Counted from the first letter of the stretch, positions 46,370-55,787 are shown. The stretch: DNA of 64,000 nt from an uncultured Pelagibacteraceae bacterium (GCA_902577075.1 CACGXV010000002.1:326001-390000), one strand, 5' to 3'. Notes: generated from the letters alone by a model not told the origin. Numbers and translations are program-made.

Positions 46370-47512
46370 TTATTCAAGGTTTTCAACTATTTTAGGAATA
46401 TATTTTTTAAAGTTAAAAAAACCTTTGTTACAAAACTTCCATGAATTTTGATCTAATTTTCTATAAAGAAACTCAATATTTTTGAGCGAGTTTTGATTTA
46501 TATAATCTAGATTTTCTCCAACAGTTGGATAAAGGCAGTAACAGCTTTCTAGGTTTTTAATTTCGTTTATATCTATAATCTCACAATTAATTGATTTTTC
46601 CTCTAACCTTTTCTTTTGTTCCTCAATCAAACTATCTTTAAAATTTAATACATTTTCACTGAGTTTAATATTTCTATTTTCATTTTTATTATTAATAAGA
46701 AGAATTTTTTTGAACTTTTGAGTTGTAAAGTCAGTGATTTCAAATGCTAAGTTATTTTCAAAAACTAGTAAGTTTTTCTCTTCAATATTTATCGGATTTT
46801 CAAAAGTTTTATTTAGAATAGTATAATTTTTATCACTTATTATTGGAGGAGCATTTTCGTTAAGTTTTATATTTTCAAATCTATTATTTGTAAATTTTTT
46901 AATGTTCCATTCACTTGCAATATAATGTTTCCCTTGAGTTTGAATACCTGCAACCCAACGCCAGCCCAAGGTATTAGATGCAGTATCACCATCGTATAAG
47001 TGTTTCATAAAAAATTCAGCACCAAGTTGCCAAGGCAAGTCTAGTGTAAATATCCAAATGCTCGCAAACCACATTCTGGTATGATTATGCAAATAATTAT
47101 AAGTCTTAAGTTCATTTACCCATTCATTGAAGCATTCAATTTCAGTGTTACCCTCAATGGCCTTCAAGTAGCTTTTATTATCTTTAAATTCTTCTTTTAT
47201 TCTTTTTAAATCTAATAAATAATCATCCCAAACTCCTGATCTTAGTTCCAACCAACCTTTCCAATATGTCCGCCACAAAACTTCTTGAATAAATTTTTCA
47301 TTTTTTGTAAAGGAAGACCTTTCCAGCGATTTACTAATCACTTCTTTTTCATTAATCACCCCATGTGTAATATATGGTGATAAGCAAGATGTATTAGATC
47401 GTTTATCAGGACCAAAATCAAAATTTCTTAATTTTGAATATTCTCCAAGATTATTTGTAATAAAATTATCTAAGCTCTCAATAGCCGAAGCTCTCGTAGT
47501 TTTAAATTCCAT
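46370..47512 (-). CDS. Photolyase/cryptochrome-like FAD protein with N-terminal FAD domain
   Basis: Residues about 1-205 match the photolyase/cryptochrome FAD-binding domain: CLSPYITHGVI, EVLWRTYWKGWLEL, YLHNHTRMWFASIW, YDGDTASNTLGWRWVAG and YIASEWNIKKFT. In normal photolyases this domain is C-terminal, after an alpha/beta antenna domain; here it comes first. The remaining 175 residues show alternating strands and helices (NLLVFENNLAFEITDF, KKILLINNKNE, NCEIIDINEI) and could be a permuted antenna-like domain. DNA repair or blue-light sensing is inferred from the FAD domain. Confidence 0.75.
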   Translation of the reverse strand: MEFKTTRASAIESLDNFITNNLGEYSKLRNFDFGPDKRSNTSCLSPYITHGVINEKEVISKSLERSSFTKNEKFIQEVLWRTYWKGWLELRSGVWDDYLLDLKRIKEEFKDNKSYLKAIEGNTEIECFNEWVNELKTYNYLHNHTRMWFASIWIFTLDLPWQLGAEFFMKHLYDGDTASNTLGWRWVAGIQTQGKHYIASEWNIKKFTNNRFENIKLNENAPPIISDKNYTILNKTFENPINIEEKNLLVFENNLAFEITDFTTQKFKKILLINNKNENRNIKLSENVLNFKDSLIEEQKKRLEEKSINCEIIDINEIKNLESCYCLYPTVGENLDYINQNSLKNIEFLYRKLDQNSWKFCNKGFFNFKKYIPKIVENLE

Positions 47513-47516
47513 TTTT

Positions 47517-48701
47517 TTATTTTAATTTTTTTTTATGAAAGCTAATAAATCTTTCTACATTTGATTTATTAAAAGTTTTATTTTCCTCGAAAGAAACTTT
47601 TTTCATTGAATATGCATTACTTGAAGTTTGTCTTGATTGAATTGTAACATTTCCTTTATAAAGTTTGACTTTTACTGATCCATTTACTTTATTTTTCTTC
47701 AAATCAACAATCTTTTGTAGTTTAAATCTTTCCTTTGAATACCAATAACCATTATAAACAAGCTCTGCATATCTTGGCATAACCTCATCTTTTTTATGCA
47801 TTGTATCTTTATCTAAAGTTACAGACTCAATTGCTCTGTGTGCAACTAGCAATATTGTTCCTCCTGGCGTTTCGTAAACTCCTCTTGATTTTATTCCAAT
47901 AAATCTATTCTCGACTAAATCCACTCTTCCTATTCCATTTTTTCCGGCTAATTGATTAAGTTTATCCAAGACTTTTGCTGGAGATAATTTTTTTCCATTT
48001 AAACCAATAGGGTCACCATTTTTGTAATTAATAGTAATAAAGCTTGGTTTATTTGGAGCTTTTTCAGGAGAAGTTGTTCTTTGAAAAATAAATTCAGGTG
48101 CAGAATTTTTAGGATTTTCTAAAACTTTTCCCTCTGTTGAAGTGTGAAATAAATTATCATCAACTGAAAAAGGTGGTGCACCTTTTTTATCTTTTGGAAT
48201 GGGTATTCCATGTTTTTTTGCATAATTAATTAGATCTGTTCTCGATTTTAATTTCCAAATCCTCCATGGCGCAATTATTTTAATTTTAGGACCAAAGTAA
48301 TGATATCCTAATTCAAATCTAACTTGATCATTTCCTTTTCCTGTCGAACCATGTGAGACAGCATAAGCATTAAATTCTTTAGCTACTCTGATTTGATCTT
48401 TTGCAATCAGTGGTCTTGCTATGGATGTACCTAATAAATAAACACCCTCATAAAGAGCATGACCTCTTATCATTGGGTAAACATAATCCTTAACAAAAAT
48501 ATTTTTTAGATCTTGAATTATGATTTTTTTAACTCCCAATTTTTTTGCATTCTTAATTATTTTTTTTCTATCCATTTCCTGCCCAACATCAGCAGTGTAT
48601 GCTATAACTTCAGCATCATAATTTTCTTGAAGCCATTTAAGAATGATAGACGTATCCAAACCACCTGAATAGGCGAGGACAATCTTCTTTTGTTTTTTCA
48701 T
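47517..48701 (-). CDS. argG: Argininosuccinate synthase
   Basis: ArgG joins citrulline and aspartate. The 394 aa protein has the P-loop LAYSGGLDTSII, HGSTGKGNDQVRFELG, the APWRIW segment and SPAKVLDKLNQLAG. It is on the minus strand directly before the IalB-like gene (zero gap) and 4 bp after the photolyase-like gene. Confidence 0.98.
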   Translation of the reverse strand: MKKQKKIVLAYSGGLDTSIILKWLQENYDAEVIAYTADVGQEMDRKKIIKNAKKLGVKKIIIQDLKNIFVKDYVYPMIRGHALYEGVYLLGTSIARPLIAKDQIRVAKEFNAYAVSHGSTGKGNDQVRFELGYHYFGPKIKIIAPWRIWKLKSRTDLINYAKKHGIPIPKDKKGAPPFSVDDNLFHTSTEGKVLENPKNSAPEFIFQRTTSPEKAPNKPSFITINYKNGDPIGLNGKKLSPAKVLDKLNQLAGKNGIGRVDLVENRFIGIKSRGVYETPGGTILLVAHRAIESVTLDKDTMHKKDEVMPRYAELVYNGYWYSKERFKLQKIVDLKKNKVNGSVKVKLYKGNVTIQSRQTSSNAYSMKKVSFEENKTFNKSNVERFISFHKKKLK

Positions 48702-49214
48702 TTAAGTGCAGCTTTTTTTTGCAGCGTTATAAGCTTTAGTAAAGCCCATTAATGAATAGTCATCTGTAGTTCTAGTACCACTTTGTTTGTAAGCTGTTAT
48801 CATCAACCTTGAGGCTTTTTTCATTCTTTTAATAATTTTTTGCTCTGTTTTTCCACTTGAAATCCAAGCAAATTTATTTTGTGGTAAGTCAAACTCAAAT
48901 TTAGATTTTCCTGAAGTAGCTAAAATTGCATTTTGAACATTAAAGTTGTAACCAGAAGTTATGCTCACCTCATCAGAAATTTTATCCTCAGGTCTAAAGG
49001 ATACAAACAATCTCGCTTCTCTGTTGCTTGCCTTAGGAGACTGGCTTACTGGTATAGAATAAGCAAAACAGATTTTTCCAGTCTCATTAAAAACTGAAAC
49101 AGCATTCCAATCTTTAAAAGTACCTAACTTTGTTAAGTCTTCTGATTGGACAGATGAGATTATAAATACTGTTAATATAAGTATTTTTAAAAATAATTTT
49201 TTAATTATGGACAT
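48702..49214 (-). CDS. IalB family (invasion associated locus B) exported protein
   Basis: The 170 aa protein has a signal peptide (about residues 1-24) and the IalB pattern: LGTFKDWNAVSV, GKICFAYSIPVSQSP, RLFVSFRPEDK, then ITSGYNF and a final MITAYKQSGTRTTDDYSLMGFTKA. Free-living alphaproteobacteria carry many of these; no pathogenic role is implied. It overlaps the aldo/keto reductase gene by 10 bp. Confidence 0.85.
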   Translation of the reverse strand: MSIIKKLFLKILILTVFIISSVQSEDLTKLGTFKDWNAVSVFNETGKICFAYSIPVSQSPKASNREARLFVSFRPEDKISDEVSITSGYNFNVQNAILATSGKSKFEFDLPQNKFAWISSGKTEQKIIKRMKKASRLMITAYKQSGTRTTDDYSLMGFTKAYNAAKKSCT

Positions 49215-50239
49215 GGATTAGGATATTTTTTTTGTACATTATTTATTTCTTTAATTACTTCACTATCAAGATTCACTTTTACACTTTCTACGTTAGTTTT
49301 CAACTGCTCCATAGTTGTTGCTCCAATTATCACACTCGTCATAAAGTCTTGGACTTCACAGAATTTTATGGACATTTGACTCATATCTAGATCATATTTC
49401 TGACTAATTTTGTAATAATCTTCAACTGCATTTTCCATATTTGGCTTTCTATATCTTGTCCAAAAATCAAAATCTCTCTCCATTCTTGAACCTTTAGGAA
49501 ACTGCTTATTTCTATATTTTCCACTTAAGTAACCACTTGCGAGTGGTGAATAAGCTAAACATCCAATTTTTTCTCTAATGGATATTTCAGACAAACCTAC
49601 CTCATAAACTCTATTTAGTAAGCTGTATGGATTTTGAACAGACATCATTCTTGGAAGATTTTTATCTTTTGAAAGCTGCAAGCAATTCATAACTCCCCAG
49701 GGGGTTTCATTTGATAAACCAACATATCTAATTTTGCCTTGTTTGATAAATTTTTTTAAGTTTTCTAAAACATCTTCAAATTTATTCCATTCATTCTCTT
49801 TATGTTCGTAACCCAATCTACCAAAGTTATTTACGTTTCTTTCAGGCCAGTGTAATTGATAAAGATCAATATAATCAGTTTTTAATCTTTTTAGACTTCC
49901 GTGAAGAGCATCCTCTAAGTTTTTTCCAGTAAAACTATTTTCCCCATTTCTCATATATTTTCTGCTAGGGCCGCCCACTTTGGATGCTAGTATTATATCT
50001 TTTCTTTTTTTTGTTTCCCCAAACCAATTTCCAATAATAGTTTCTGTATGACCATATGTTTCAGCTTTTGGTGGAACTGCATAGAGTTCAGCCGTATCCC
50101 AAAAATTAACCCCATTTTCTAAAGAGTAATTCATTTGTTCAAATGCCTCACTTTGGGTGTTTTGTTCACCCCAAGTCATCGTCCCAAGACAGATTGTACT
50201 CACATTTATGTCAGTATTTCCTAGTTTTTTATAATTCAT
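49205..50239 (-). CDS. Aldo/keto reductase (Tas-like)
   Basis: The 344 aa NADPH-dependent aldo/keto reductase has CLGTMTWGEQNT, WDTAELYAVPP with the catalytic aspartate and tyrosine, ILASKVGG with the lysine, DYIDLYQLHWP with the histidine, and IIGATTMEQL. The length and the MTWGEQN segment fit the Tas group. Physiological substrate unknown. Confidence 0.92.
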   Translation of the reverse strand: MNYKKLGNTDINVSTICLGTMTWGEQNTQSEAFEQMNYSLENGVNFWDTAELYAVPPKAETYGHTETIIGNWFGETKKRKDIILASKVGGPSRKYMRNGENSFTGKNLEDALHGSLKRLKTDYIDLYQLHWPERNVNNFGRLGYEHKENEWNKFEDVLENLKKFIKQGKIRYVGLSNETPWGVMNCLQLSKDKNLPRMMSVQNPYSLLNRVYEVGLSEISIREKIGCLAYSPLASGYLSGKYRNKQFPKGSRMERDFDFWTRYRKPNMENAVEDYYKISQKYDLDMSQMSIKFCEVQDFMTSVIIGATTMEQLKTNVESVKVNLDSEVIKEINNVQKKYPNPCP

Positions 50240-50280
50240 ACTCAGTTATACTTAATGTTTGTTACATTTATTTTGACGAC

Positions 50281-50309
50281 TTGAAAATCTTAAAAAAAAA
50301 ACTTATATA
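50281..50309 (+). promoter_or_regulatory. Putative promoter of the BI-1 gene (leaderless)
   Basis: TTGAAA (50281-50286) and TATATA (50304-50309) are 17 bases apart. A start 7 bases after the -10 box would fall on the A of the ATG at 50316, which would give a leaderless mRNA. No ribosome-binding site is visible before the ATG, which agrees. Confidence 0.45.
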
Positions 50310-50315
50310 AATATT

Positions 50316-51074
50316 ATGGAATTCAATAAAGAAAATATTCTTAGAAAAGCAACTACAGCCAAACAAACAGTTGTTATGGATGAAGGCCTGAGAGCCTACA
50401 TGTTAAAAGTCTATAATTATATGGCAACCGGTGTATTGCTTACAGGTATAATTGCACTTTTATCATTTAAAATGTCTGTTTTAACAGACCCAAATGGTGC
50501 GATTGTTGGACTAACTGAATTCGGAAGTGCAATTTATTTATCTGGATTAAAATGGATTGTTATGTTGGCTCCTCTAGGGATTGTGTTCTACATGAGCTTT
50601 GGCATAAATAAAATGAGTGCATCAAGGGCTCAAACTACTTTTTGGGTATTTGCAGCTTTAATGGGATTATCACTTTCGTCAATTTTATTAGTATACACAG
50701 GTTTAAGTGTGACAAGAGTATTCTTTATTTCTTCAGCAACTTTTGGTGCTATGAGTATTTATGGTTACACAACAAAAAAAGACTTAACCAAAATGGGATC
50801 TTTTTTAATGATGGGTTTAATCGGGATCATAATTGCATCAATAGTCAATATATTCTTAAAATCATCGATGATGTATTTTGCAATATCAATAATTGGTGTT
50901 CTGGTATTTGTTGGTTTAACTGCATACGATACTCAAAAGATTAAAAATATGTATGCAGCATCTGACAGCGGTGAGTTAATGGGTAAAAAAGCAGTAATGG
51001 GTGCCCTAACTTTATATCTAGACTTTATAAATCTTTTTATAATGCTTTTAAGATTATTTGGTCAAAGAAGATAA
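50316..51074 (+). CDS. Bax inhibitor-1 / YccA family membrane protein
   Basis: The 252 aa protein has about seven membrane segments and BI-1 family signatures: LRAYMLKVYNYMATGVLLTG near the start, GYTTKKDLTKMGSFLMMGLIG and VFVGLTAYDTQKIK near the end, with conserved aspartates in the last segment. Bacterial members are pH-sensitive calcium leak channels in some studies; their role here is unknown. Divergent from the aldo/keto reductase gene. Confidence 0.93.
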   Translation: MEFNKENILRKATTAKQTVVMDEGLRAYMLKVYNYMATGVLLTGIIALLSFKMSVLTDPNGAIVGLTEFGSAIYLSGLKWIVMLAPLGIVFYMSFGINKMSASRAQTTFWVFAALMGLSLSSILLVYTGLSVTRVFFISSATFGAMSIYGYTTKKDLTKMGSFLMMGLIGIIIASIVNIFLKSSMMYFAISIIGVLVFVGLTAYDTQKIKNMYAASDSGELMGKKAVMGALTLYLDFINLFIMLLRLFGQRR

Positions 51075-51077
51075 GCC

Positions 51078-51416
51078 CTAAATTTTTTTCCAATCAACTT
51101 TATTTAAGAGTATTTTTAAATCGTAAGAATTTTTTAAAATTTTACCATTAGTATCTGTAATTAAATATTTTAGATTTTTGTTTGATGGTTTAAAATTTTT
51201 ACAAATTTTATAAATTGCTCTTTCAGCTGCATTTTTAAAAACACTGAAACTTACTTGTTTTCCAGAAATAGAAAGACCATAATCTTTCCAATTTCCTGAG
51301 GAAACCATTTTTGCATAAAGATCTAATATAATTTTTAACTCAGTTCTTTCAAAAAAAAGTTTTTTGTTTTCTTCTTTATTTATATTATTTACAACTAGTT
51401 TTAAGTTTCTATTCAT
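51078..51416 (-). CDS. DUF2794 family protein
   Basis: The 112 aa protein has the DUF2794 pattern FFERTELKIILDLYAKMVSSG, WKDYGLSI and KVSFSVFKNAAERAIYKI-like segments (here QVSFSVFKNAAERA). This family is alphaproteobacterial and of unknown function. It overlaps the yciB-like gene by 8 bp, a pairing common in that class. Confidence 0.88.
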   Translation of the reverse strand: MNRNLKLVVNNINKEENKKLFFERTELKIILDLYAKMVSSGNWKDYGLSISGKQVSFSVFKNAAERAIYKICKNFKPSNKNLKYLITDTNGKILKNSYDLKILLNKVDWKKI

Positions 51417-51993
51417 TTAATTTGTATTTATTTATTAGACCAATTTGAAAAGCGGTAAAAATAAAGGTTATTGGCAACATTCCCCAAACTTTAAAGTTTA
51501 CCCAGAATTCTTCTGATTGAGTTCTCCAAATTATTTCATTTAATATGGCTAGTCCAAAAAAGAAGTATGTCCATCTTTTATTTAAAATTTCCCATCCTTC
51601 ATCACTTAAAGGCATAGATTTCCCAAGTAATTTTTTTAAAACTGGTTCATTTGTAAAGTATTTTCCAAACATTAATGCAAGACCAAACAATATATTTATT
51701 ATTGTTGGTTTCATGTAAATAAATATAGGATCATCAAAATAAATCGTTAAACCACCAAATAATGTAATCAATATTCCACTAATTAGTGGAACTTTTGGAA
51801 TTGTTTTTTCAACAATCCACATAATTAAAACTGCTATGATAGTTGCAACTATCAGTGGAGGTATCGCAACAATTAAGTTTTTATCACTATTGTAGTAAAA
51901 ATAAAAAAATATTACCAAAGGCCCTAAATCAGTAACAAATTTTAAAACAGATTTATTCACTGCTACATAATAGCAGAATAATAAAACAATCAT
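51409..51993 (-). CDS. yciB: Inner-membrane septation protein A (YciB / IspZ)
   Basis: The 194 aa protein has about five membrane segments and the family features: DLGPLVIFFYFYY, a GGLTIYFDDPIFIYMKPT loop, KSMPLSDEGWEILNKRW and FFGLAILNEIIWR. YciB takes part in cell-envelope synthesis at the septum. Divergent from hspQ across 44 bp. Confidence 0.95.
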   Translation of the reverse strand: MIVLLFCYYVAVNKSVLKFVTDLGPLVIFFYFYYNSDKNLIVAIPPLIVATIIAVLIMWIVEKTIPKVPLISGILITLFGGLTIYFDDPIFIYMKPTIINILFGLALMFGKYFTNEPVLKKLLGKSMPLSDEGWEILNKRWTYFFFGLAILNEIIWRTQSEEFWVNFKVWGMLPITFIFTAFQIGLINKYKLNE

Positions 51994-52037
51994 ATTTTTT
52001 TTATTGATTTTTATTTTTAAATATCCATATTTATTAT

Positions 52038-52358
52038 GTGACTATTCAAAAAGGAAAATTCTCAATCGGAGACGTTGTAAAACATAAGCACTTCGACTTT
52101 AGAGGTGTGATTTATGATGTTGATTTTGAGTTTAATAATTCAGAGGAATGGTATCAATCCATACCAAAAAACGTAAGACCTAGAAAAGACCAACCTTTCT
52201 ATCATTTGTTAGCTGAGAATGATGAAATAACATACGAAGCATATGTTTCTGAGCAAAATCTATTAGTGGACGACTCTGATGAGCCCATTAAACACCCCTT
52301 AATAAATGAAATATTTTCAGGAAAAAGAGGCTCTAGTTATTTCAAACCCTCTAACTAG
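52038..52358 (+). CDS. hspQ: HspQ / hemimethylated-DNA-binding (YccV-like) protein
   Basis: The 106 aa protein has FSIGDVVKHKHFDFRGVIYDVD, QPFYHLLAE and YVSEQNLL, the complete YccV-like fold. In E. coli HspQ binds hemimethylated oriC DNA and also modulates Lon. The start is GTG at 52038. The stop is followed by the 186 bp leader of ccmC. Confidence 0.92.
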   Translation: MTIQKGKFSIGDVVKHKHFDFRGVIYDVDFEFNNSEEWYQSIPKNVRPRKDQPFYHLLAENDEITYEAYVSEQNLLVDDSDEPIKHPLINEIFSGKRGSSYFKPSN

Positions 52359-52427
52359 ACACAATTACATCATTTAAACACATTTTGTGCAAATCTTAGA
52401 CATACATGAAGGTTAAGATATTTAGAT

Positions 52428-52490
52428 ATTTTGGCCAAGGATGCATAATTAATCCATTTATTTATCTCCCTCTGTGTTCTTGGTCAGAAT
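52428..52490 (+). ncRNA. Candidate structured RNA (long stem) in the ccmC leader
   Basis: ATTTTGGCCAAGGA (52428-52441) and TTCTTGGTCAGAAT (52477-52490) pair over 14 continuous base pairs (three G-U) around a 35-base loop. The stem ends 54 bases before the ccmC ATG and lies in the otherwise empty 52359-52544 gap. It has no T-run and is thus no simple terminator; a leader element, a small RNA or a 3' end structure of hspQ is possible. Confidence 0.45.
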
Positions 52491-52544
52491 AACTCACCAT
52501 AAAAATTTTCAAAATTTTTTAATTTGATATAGATAGCTAAAAAA

Positions 52545-53252
52545 ATGCTAAATTATTTTAAACCAAAAAACCTAATTCAGATTATCAATAGATCTCAAAA
52601 ATTTGTCTTTATTATATTTATTTTAATCTTAATTCTTGGACTTGTTGAGGCATTAATTCTTTCACCTGAGGATTATAAACAAAGTGACTCCGTTAGAATT
52701 ATGTATGTACATGTTCCTGCTGCTTGGATCTCATTAGGAATTTTTTCTTTAATATCAGTTTTATCTTTTGGTATTATTATTTTTAAAAATAAAAATTTTT
52801 CACTTATCACTAAAAGTTTAGCTCCATCAGGATTTGTCTTCAATATAATCGCTCTAGTAACCGGATCAATATGGGGAAAACCTACTTGGGGAACGTGGTG
52901 GGCATGGGACGCAAGAATTACATCCATGTTATTATTAGCAATATTTTATTTAATGTTTATTTTGTCTTGGAGAATTGCAGGAACAGAGGATAAAGCTGTA
53001 AAATTAAGTTCATATATTGCTATATTTGGAGTTATTAATGTTCCAATTATCAAATTTTCTGTCGATTGGTGGTCTACTCTTCATCAACCAGCTTCTATAA
53101 ATCTTCTAAAAGAAACTTCAATTCATTCGTCAATGCTGCTTCCTTTGGGAATAATGACTGCGGCATTTGCACTTTTTTCGCTTTTGATATTTTTGATGAA
53201 ATATAATACAGAACTGATAAAAATTAAGAATAAAGGATTAGATAGATTATGA
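52545..53252 (+). CDS. ccmC: Haem exporter / cytochrome c maturation protein CcmC
   Basis: CcmC loads haem on CcmE. The 235 aa protein has six membrane segments, the haem-handling WGTWWAWDARIT (WWD motif) and the histidines in VHVPAAW and WWSTLHQPAS. It opens ccmC-D-E-F-G-H; ccmA and ccmB are not in the window. The gene overlaps ccmD by 4 bp. Confidence 0.97.
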   Translation: MLNYFKPKNLIQIINRSQKFVFIIFILILILGLVEALILSPEDYKQSDSVRIMYVHVPAAWISLGIFSLISVLSFGIIIFKNKNFSLITKSLAPSGFVFNIIALVTGSIWGKPTWGTWWAWDARITSMLLLAIFYLMFILSWRIAGTEDKAVKLSSYIAIFGVINVPIIKFSVDWWSTLHQPASINLLKETSIHSSMLLPLGIMTAAFALFSLLIFLMKYNTELIKIKNKGLDRL

Positions 53253-53482
53253 TTCAAGACGTTTTATACATGAATGGGTACGGCTTATACGTATGGTCTT
53301 CTTTTGTATTTACTTTATCTTGTTTTTGGATTCTACATTCAATTATAAAGCTTCAGTTAATTAAAGAGCATAAAAAATTTGAAGCAAAATTTGAAAGTTT
53401 AGATATAGAGAAAGTTGAAAAAGCAAAAAAACAAGAAACTTTCAAAGAAATTTTAGCTACTTCTTCAGTTTCTAAGATTTAA
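53249..53482 (+). CDS. ccmD: Haem exporter protein CcmD
   Basis: The 77 aa protein has one membrane segment after the usual GYGLYVWSSF start and a charged C-terminal tail. CcmD helps release holo-CcmE from CcmABC. Its place between ccmC and ccmE supports the call in a family with little sequence identity. Confidence 0.88.
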   Translation: MIQDVLYMNGYGLYVWSSFVFTLSCFWILHSIIKLQLIKEHKKFEAKFESLDIEKVEKAKKQETFKEILATSSVSKI

Positions 53483-53494
53483 TTACTTATTTTC

Positions 53495-53914
53495 ATGTAT
53501 GGTAAAAAAGTAAAATTAAGAGCTGTTTTTATATTATCAACATTTGTTTCTTTAATTTTAGTATCTTTTTTAATTATAAAATCGCTGGAAGAAAATGTAG
53601 TTTATTTTAAATCACCAACAGAAATTAAGGTACTTCCTGAAGTTACAAAGAAAAAAATTAGAGTTGGTGGAATGGTAAAAAAAAATTCAATTAATATTAA
53701 TCAATCTGAAGTAAATTTTGTGATAACTGATTTTAAAAACGAGCTTATAGTAAATTATAAAGGCTCAATACCAAATTTGTTTGAGGAAGAAAAAGGAGTT
53801 GTCGCTGAGGGATTTCTTCAAGATAGAAATTATTTTAAGGCGGTGAAAATTTTGGCGAAGCATGATGAAAACTATATGCCCCCTGAGGTAGCAGAGTCTT
53901 TGAAAGAAAATTAG
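53495..53914 (+). CDS. ccmE: Haem chaperone CcmE
   Basis: CcmE carries haem covalently in the periplasm. The 139 aa protein has an N-terminal membrane anchor, [10 protein letters not shown] and [10 protein letters not shown] strands of the OB fold, EGFL and the haem-binding histidine and tyrosine in [11 protein letters not shown]. It lies 12 bp after ccmD and 1 bp before ccmF. Confidence 0.95.
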   Translation: MYGKKVKLRAVFILSTFVSLILVSFLIIKSLEENVVYFKSPTEIKVLPEVTKKKIRVGGMVKKNSININQSEVNFVITDFKNELIVNYKGSIPNLFEEEKGVVAEGFLQDRNYFKAVKILAKHDENYMPPEVAESLKEN

Positions 53915-53915
53915 A

Positions 53916-55787
53916 ATGGTCAATCAACTAGGCAATTATTCTTTATATATAGCTTTATTAATTTCGATTTTTATAATTATAAAAACCTCATTATCGTTTA
54001 GGAATTCCTCTAATGTTTTGAGTGGCAATATTTTTTCATTAATATCTGTACAATCTTTAATGGTTATAATTAGTTTTCTAACTTTAATTTATGCTTTTGT
54101 AACATCAGACTTTAGTAACGAGACTGTTTACAACAACTCTCATACTGCAAAACCTTTATTCTATAAAATTTCAGGGACATGGGGCAATCATGAGGGGAGT
54201 TTACTTTTATGGTTATTGGTATTAACAATTTTTTTATTTTTATTTGTAATTGACTCTAAAAATCTTCCTCAAAAATACAGAATTCTTACATTATTCTTTC
54301 AGGAAATTATAATTTTTGGTTTTCTTTTATTTATACTTTTTACATCCAATCCCTTTGCAAATATATTTCCAATTCCATCTGAAGGAACAGGACTAAATCC
54401 AATATTGCAAGATCCTGCTTTAGCAATTCATCCACCCATTTTATATTTAGGTTATGTTGGAACCTCTATTATATTCTCATCCGCTTTAGGTGCAATTATC
54501 TCTGGCTCTATTAATAAATCTTGGGCAAGTCACATTAAAAGATGGGTTTTAATTTCGTGGGTATTTTTATCTATTGGTATTCTCTTAGGATCTATATGGG
54601 CATATTACGAATTAGGATGGGGAGGTTTTTGGTTTTGGGACCCTGTTGAAAACGTATCACTTATGCCTTGGCTTTGCCTTACAGCATTATTACACACAGT
54701 TTTTACTTTAGAGAAACGAGGAACATTTCAATCATGGGCAATAATTCTATCAATTACAACTTTCTCATTAAGTATGAGTGGAACTTTTTTAGTTAGGTCT
54801 GGAATTTTAAATTCAATTCATACTTTTGCCAACGATCCATCACGTGGAGTGTTTATATTGTGTTTTTTATTTGTATTAATTTTTATCTCTATATTTATTT
54901 ATTTTTTTTATCAAAAAACTATTACGGCTGATTCAACAAAAACTTTTTTAATGAGCAAAGAAACTGCAGTTTTAATCAATAATTTATTCATGATGTTTTT
55001 TTTATCAGTAGTTTTGATTGGTACAGTTTATCCAATTTTTTTAGAGGTAATTAACAACGAAAAAATTTCGATCGGACCACCTTTTTACCATAAATTAATT
55101 ATCCCATTCTTAATTCCATTTTTATTTTTTATGGCAATTGGACCTAACATTAAATGGATAAAAGATAAGATAGGAAAAATTAATTTAAAAGAAATCTTTA
55201 TCTTTATAATATCAATAGTAATTTCTTACATCTTTGTAAGTAAATTTGGTGTTTCTTATCTTCTATCTCTACCTTTATTTATTTTTAGTTTTTTTTTATT
55301 TTTTGTGACTATTAGAGATTTTTTTGGAAAAAATATTAACATTTCGCAAAAAATCTCTCATTTTGGTTTCAGTCTATTAATTTTAAGTATTTTATTAAAT
55401 GGTGTTTTGGCTAAAGAACATTCATCAAATATGAGAGTTGGAGATGAAATTAAATTTTTAGGTAAAATAATTAAATTTCAAAAAATTGAAGTAATCAAAA
55501 AACAAAATTATCAATCATTAATTGGCGAATTTAATATTGTTGATGAAAATAATTCACTAAGTTTAAAACCTGAAATTAGAATTTATGACCAACCCCAAAC
55601 AATTACTAGTGAAGCTGATATTTCCTCTACTATTTTCGCAGATAATTTTCTAGTATTTAATATTATTAAAAATGATGGTTTTTATAATGTACGATATCAA
55701 ATAAAACCATTTATGATTTGGATTTGGATCTCAGTAATATTGATTTCATTGGGTGGGATATTAAGCTTAAAGAAAAAAAATGTCTAA
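53916..55787 (+). CDS. ccmF: Cytochrome c haem lyase subunit CcmF
   Basis: CcmF attaches haem to apocytochrome c. The 623 aa protein has about 14 membrane segments, the WWD motif in WGGFWFWDPVENVSLMPWL, HPPILYLGYVG, SGTWGNHEGSLLLW and a LVRSGILNSIHTFA segment with the conserved histidines. It overlaps ccmG by 8 bp. Confidence 0.97.
   Translation: MVNQLGNYSLYIALLISIFIIIKTSLSFRNSSNVLSGNIFSLISVQSLMVIISFLTLIYAFVTSDFSNETVYNNSHTAKPLFYKISGTWGNHEGSLLLWLLVLTIFLFLFVIDSKNLPQKYRILTLFFQEIIIFGFLLFILFTSNPFANIFPIPSEGTGLNPILQDPALAIHPPILYLGYVGTSIIFSSALGAIISGSINKSWASHIKRWVLISWVFLSIGILLGSIWAYYELGWGGFWFWDPVENVSLMPWLCLTALLHTVFTLEKRGTFQSWAIILSITTFSLSMSGTFLVRSGILNSIHTFANDPSRGVFILCFLFVLIFISIFIYFFYQKTITADSTKTFLMSKETAVLINNLFMMFFLSVVLIGTVYPIFLEVINNEKISIGPPFYHKLIIPFLIPFLFFMAIGPNIKWIKDKIGKINLKEIFIFIISIVISYIFVSKFGVSYLLSLPLFIFSFFLFFVTIRDFFGKNINISQKISHFGFSLLILSILLNGVLAKEHSSNMRVGDEIKFLGKIIKFQKIEVIKKQNYQSLIGEFNIVDENNSLSLKPEIRIYDQPQTITSEADISSTIFADNFLVFNIIKNDGFYNVRYQIKPFMIWIWISVILISLGGILSLKKKNV

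Noticed and set aside
50642-50944. Frame of 100 codons inside the BI-1 gene
   Set aside because: It lies wholly in another frame of a clear membrane protein gene and has no recognisable features.
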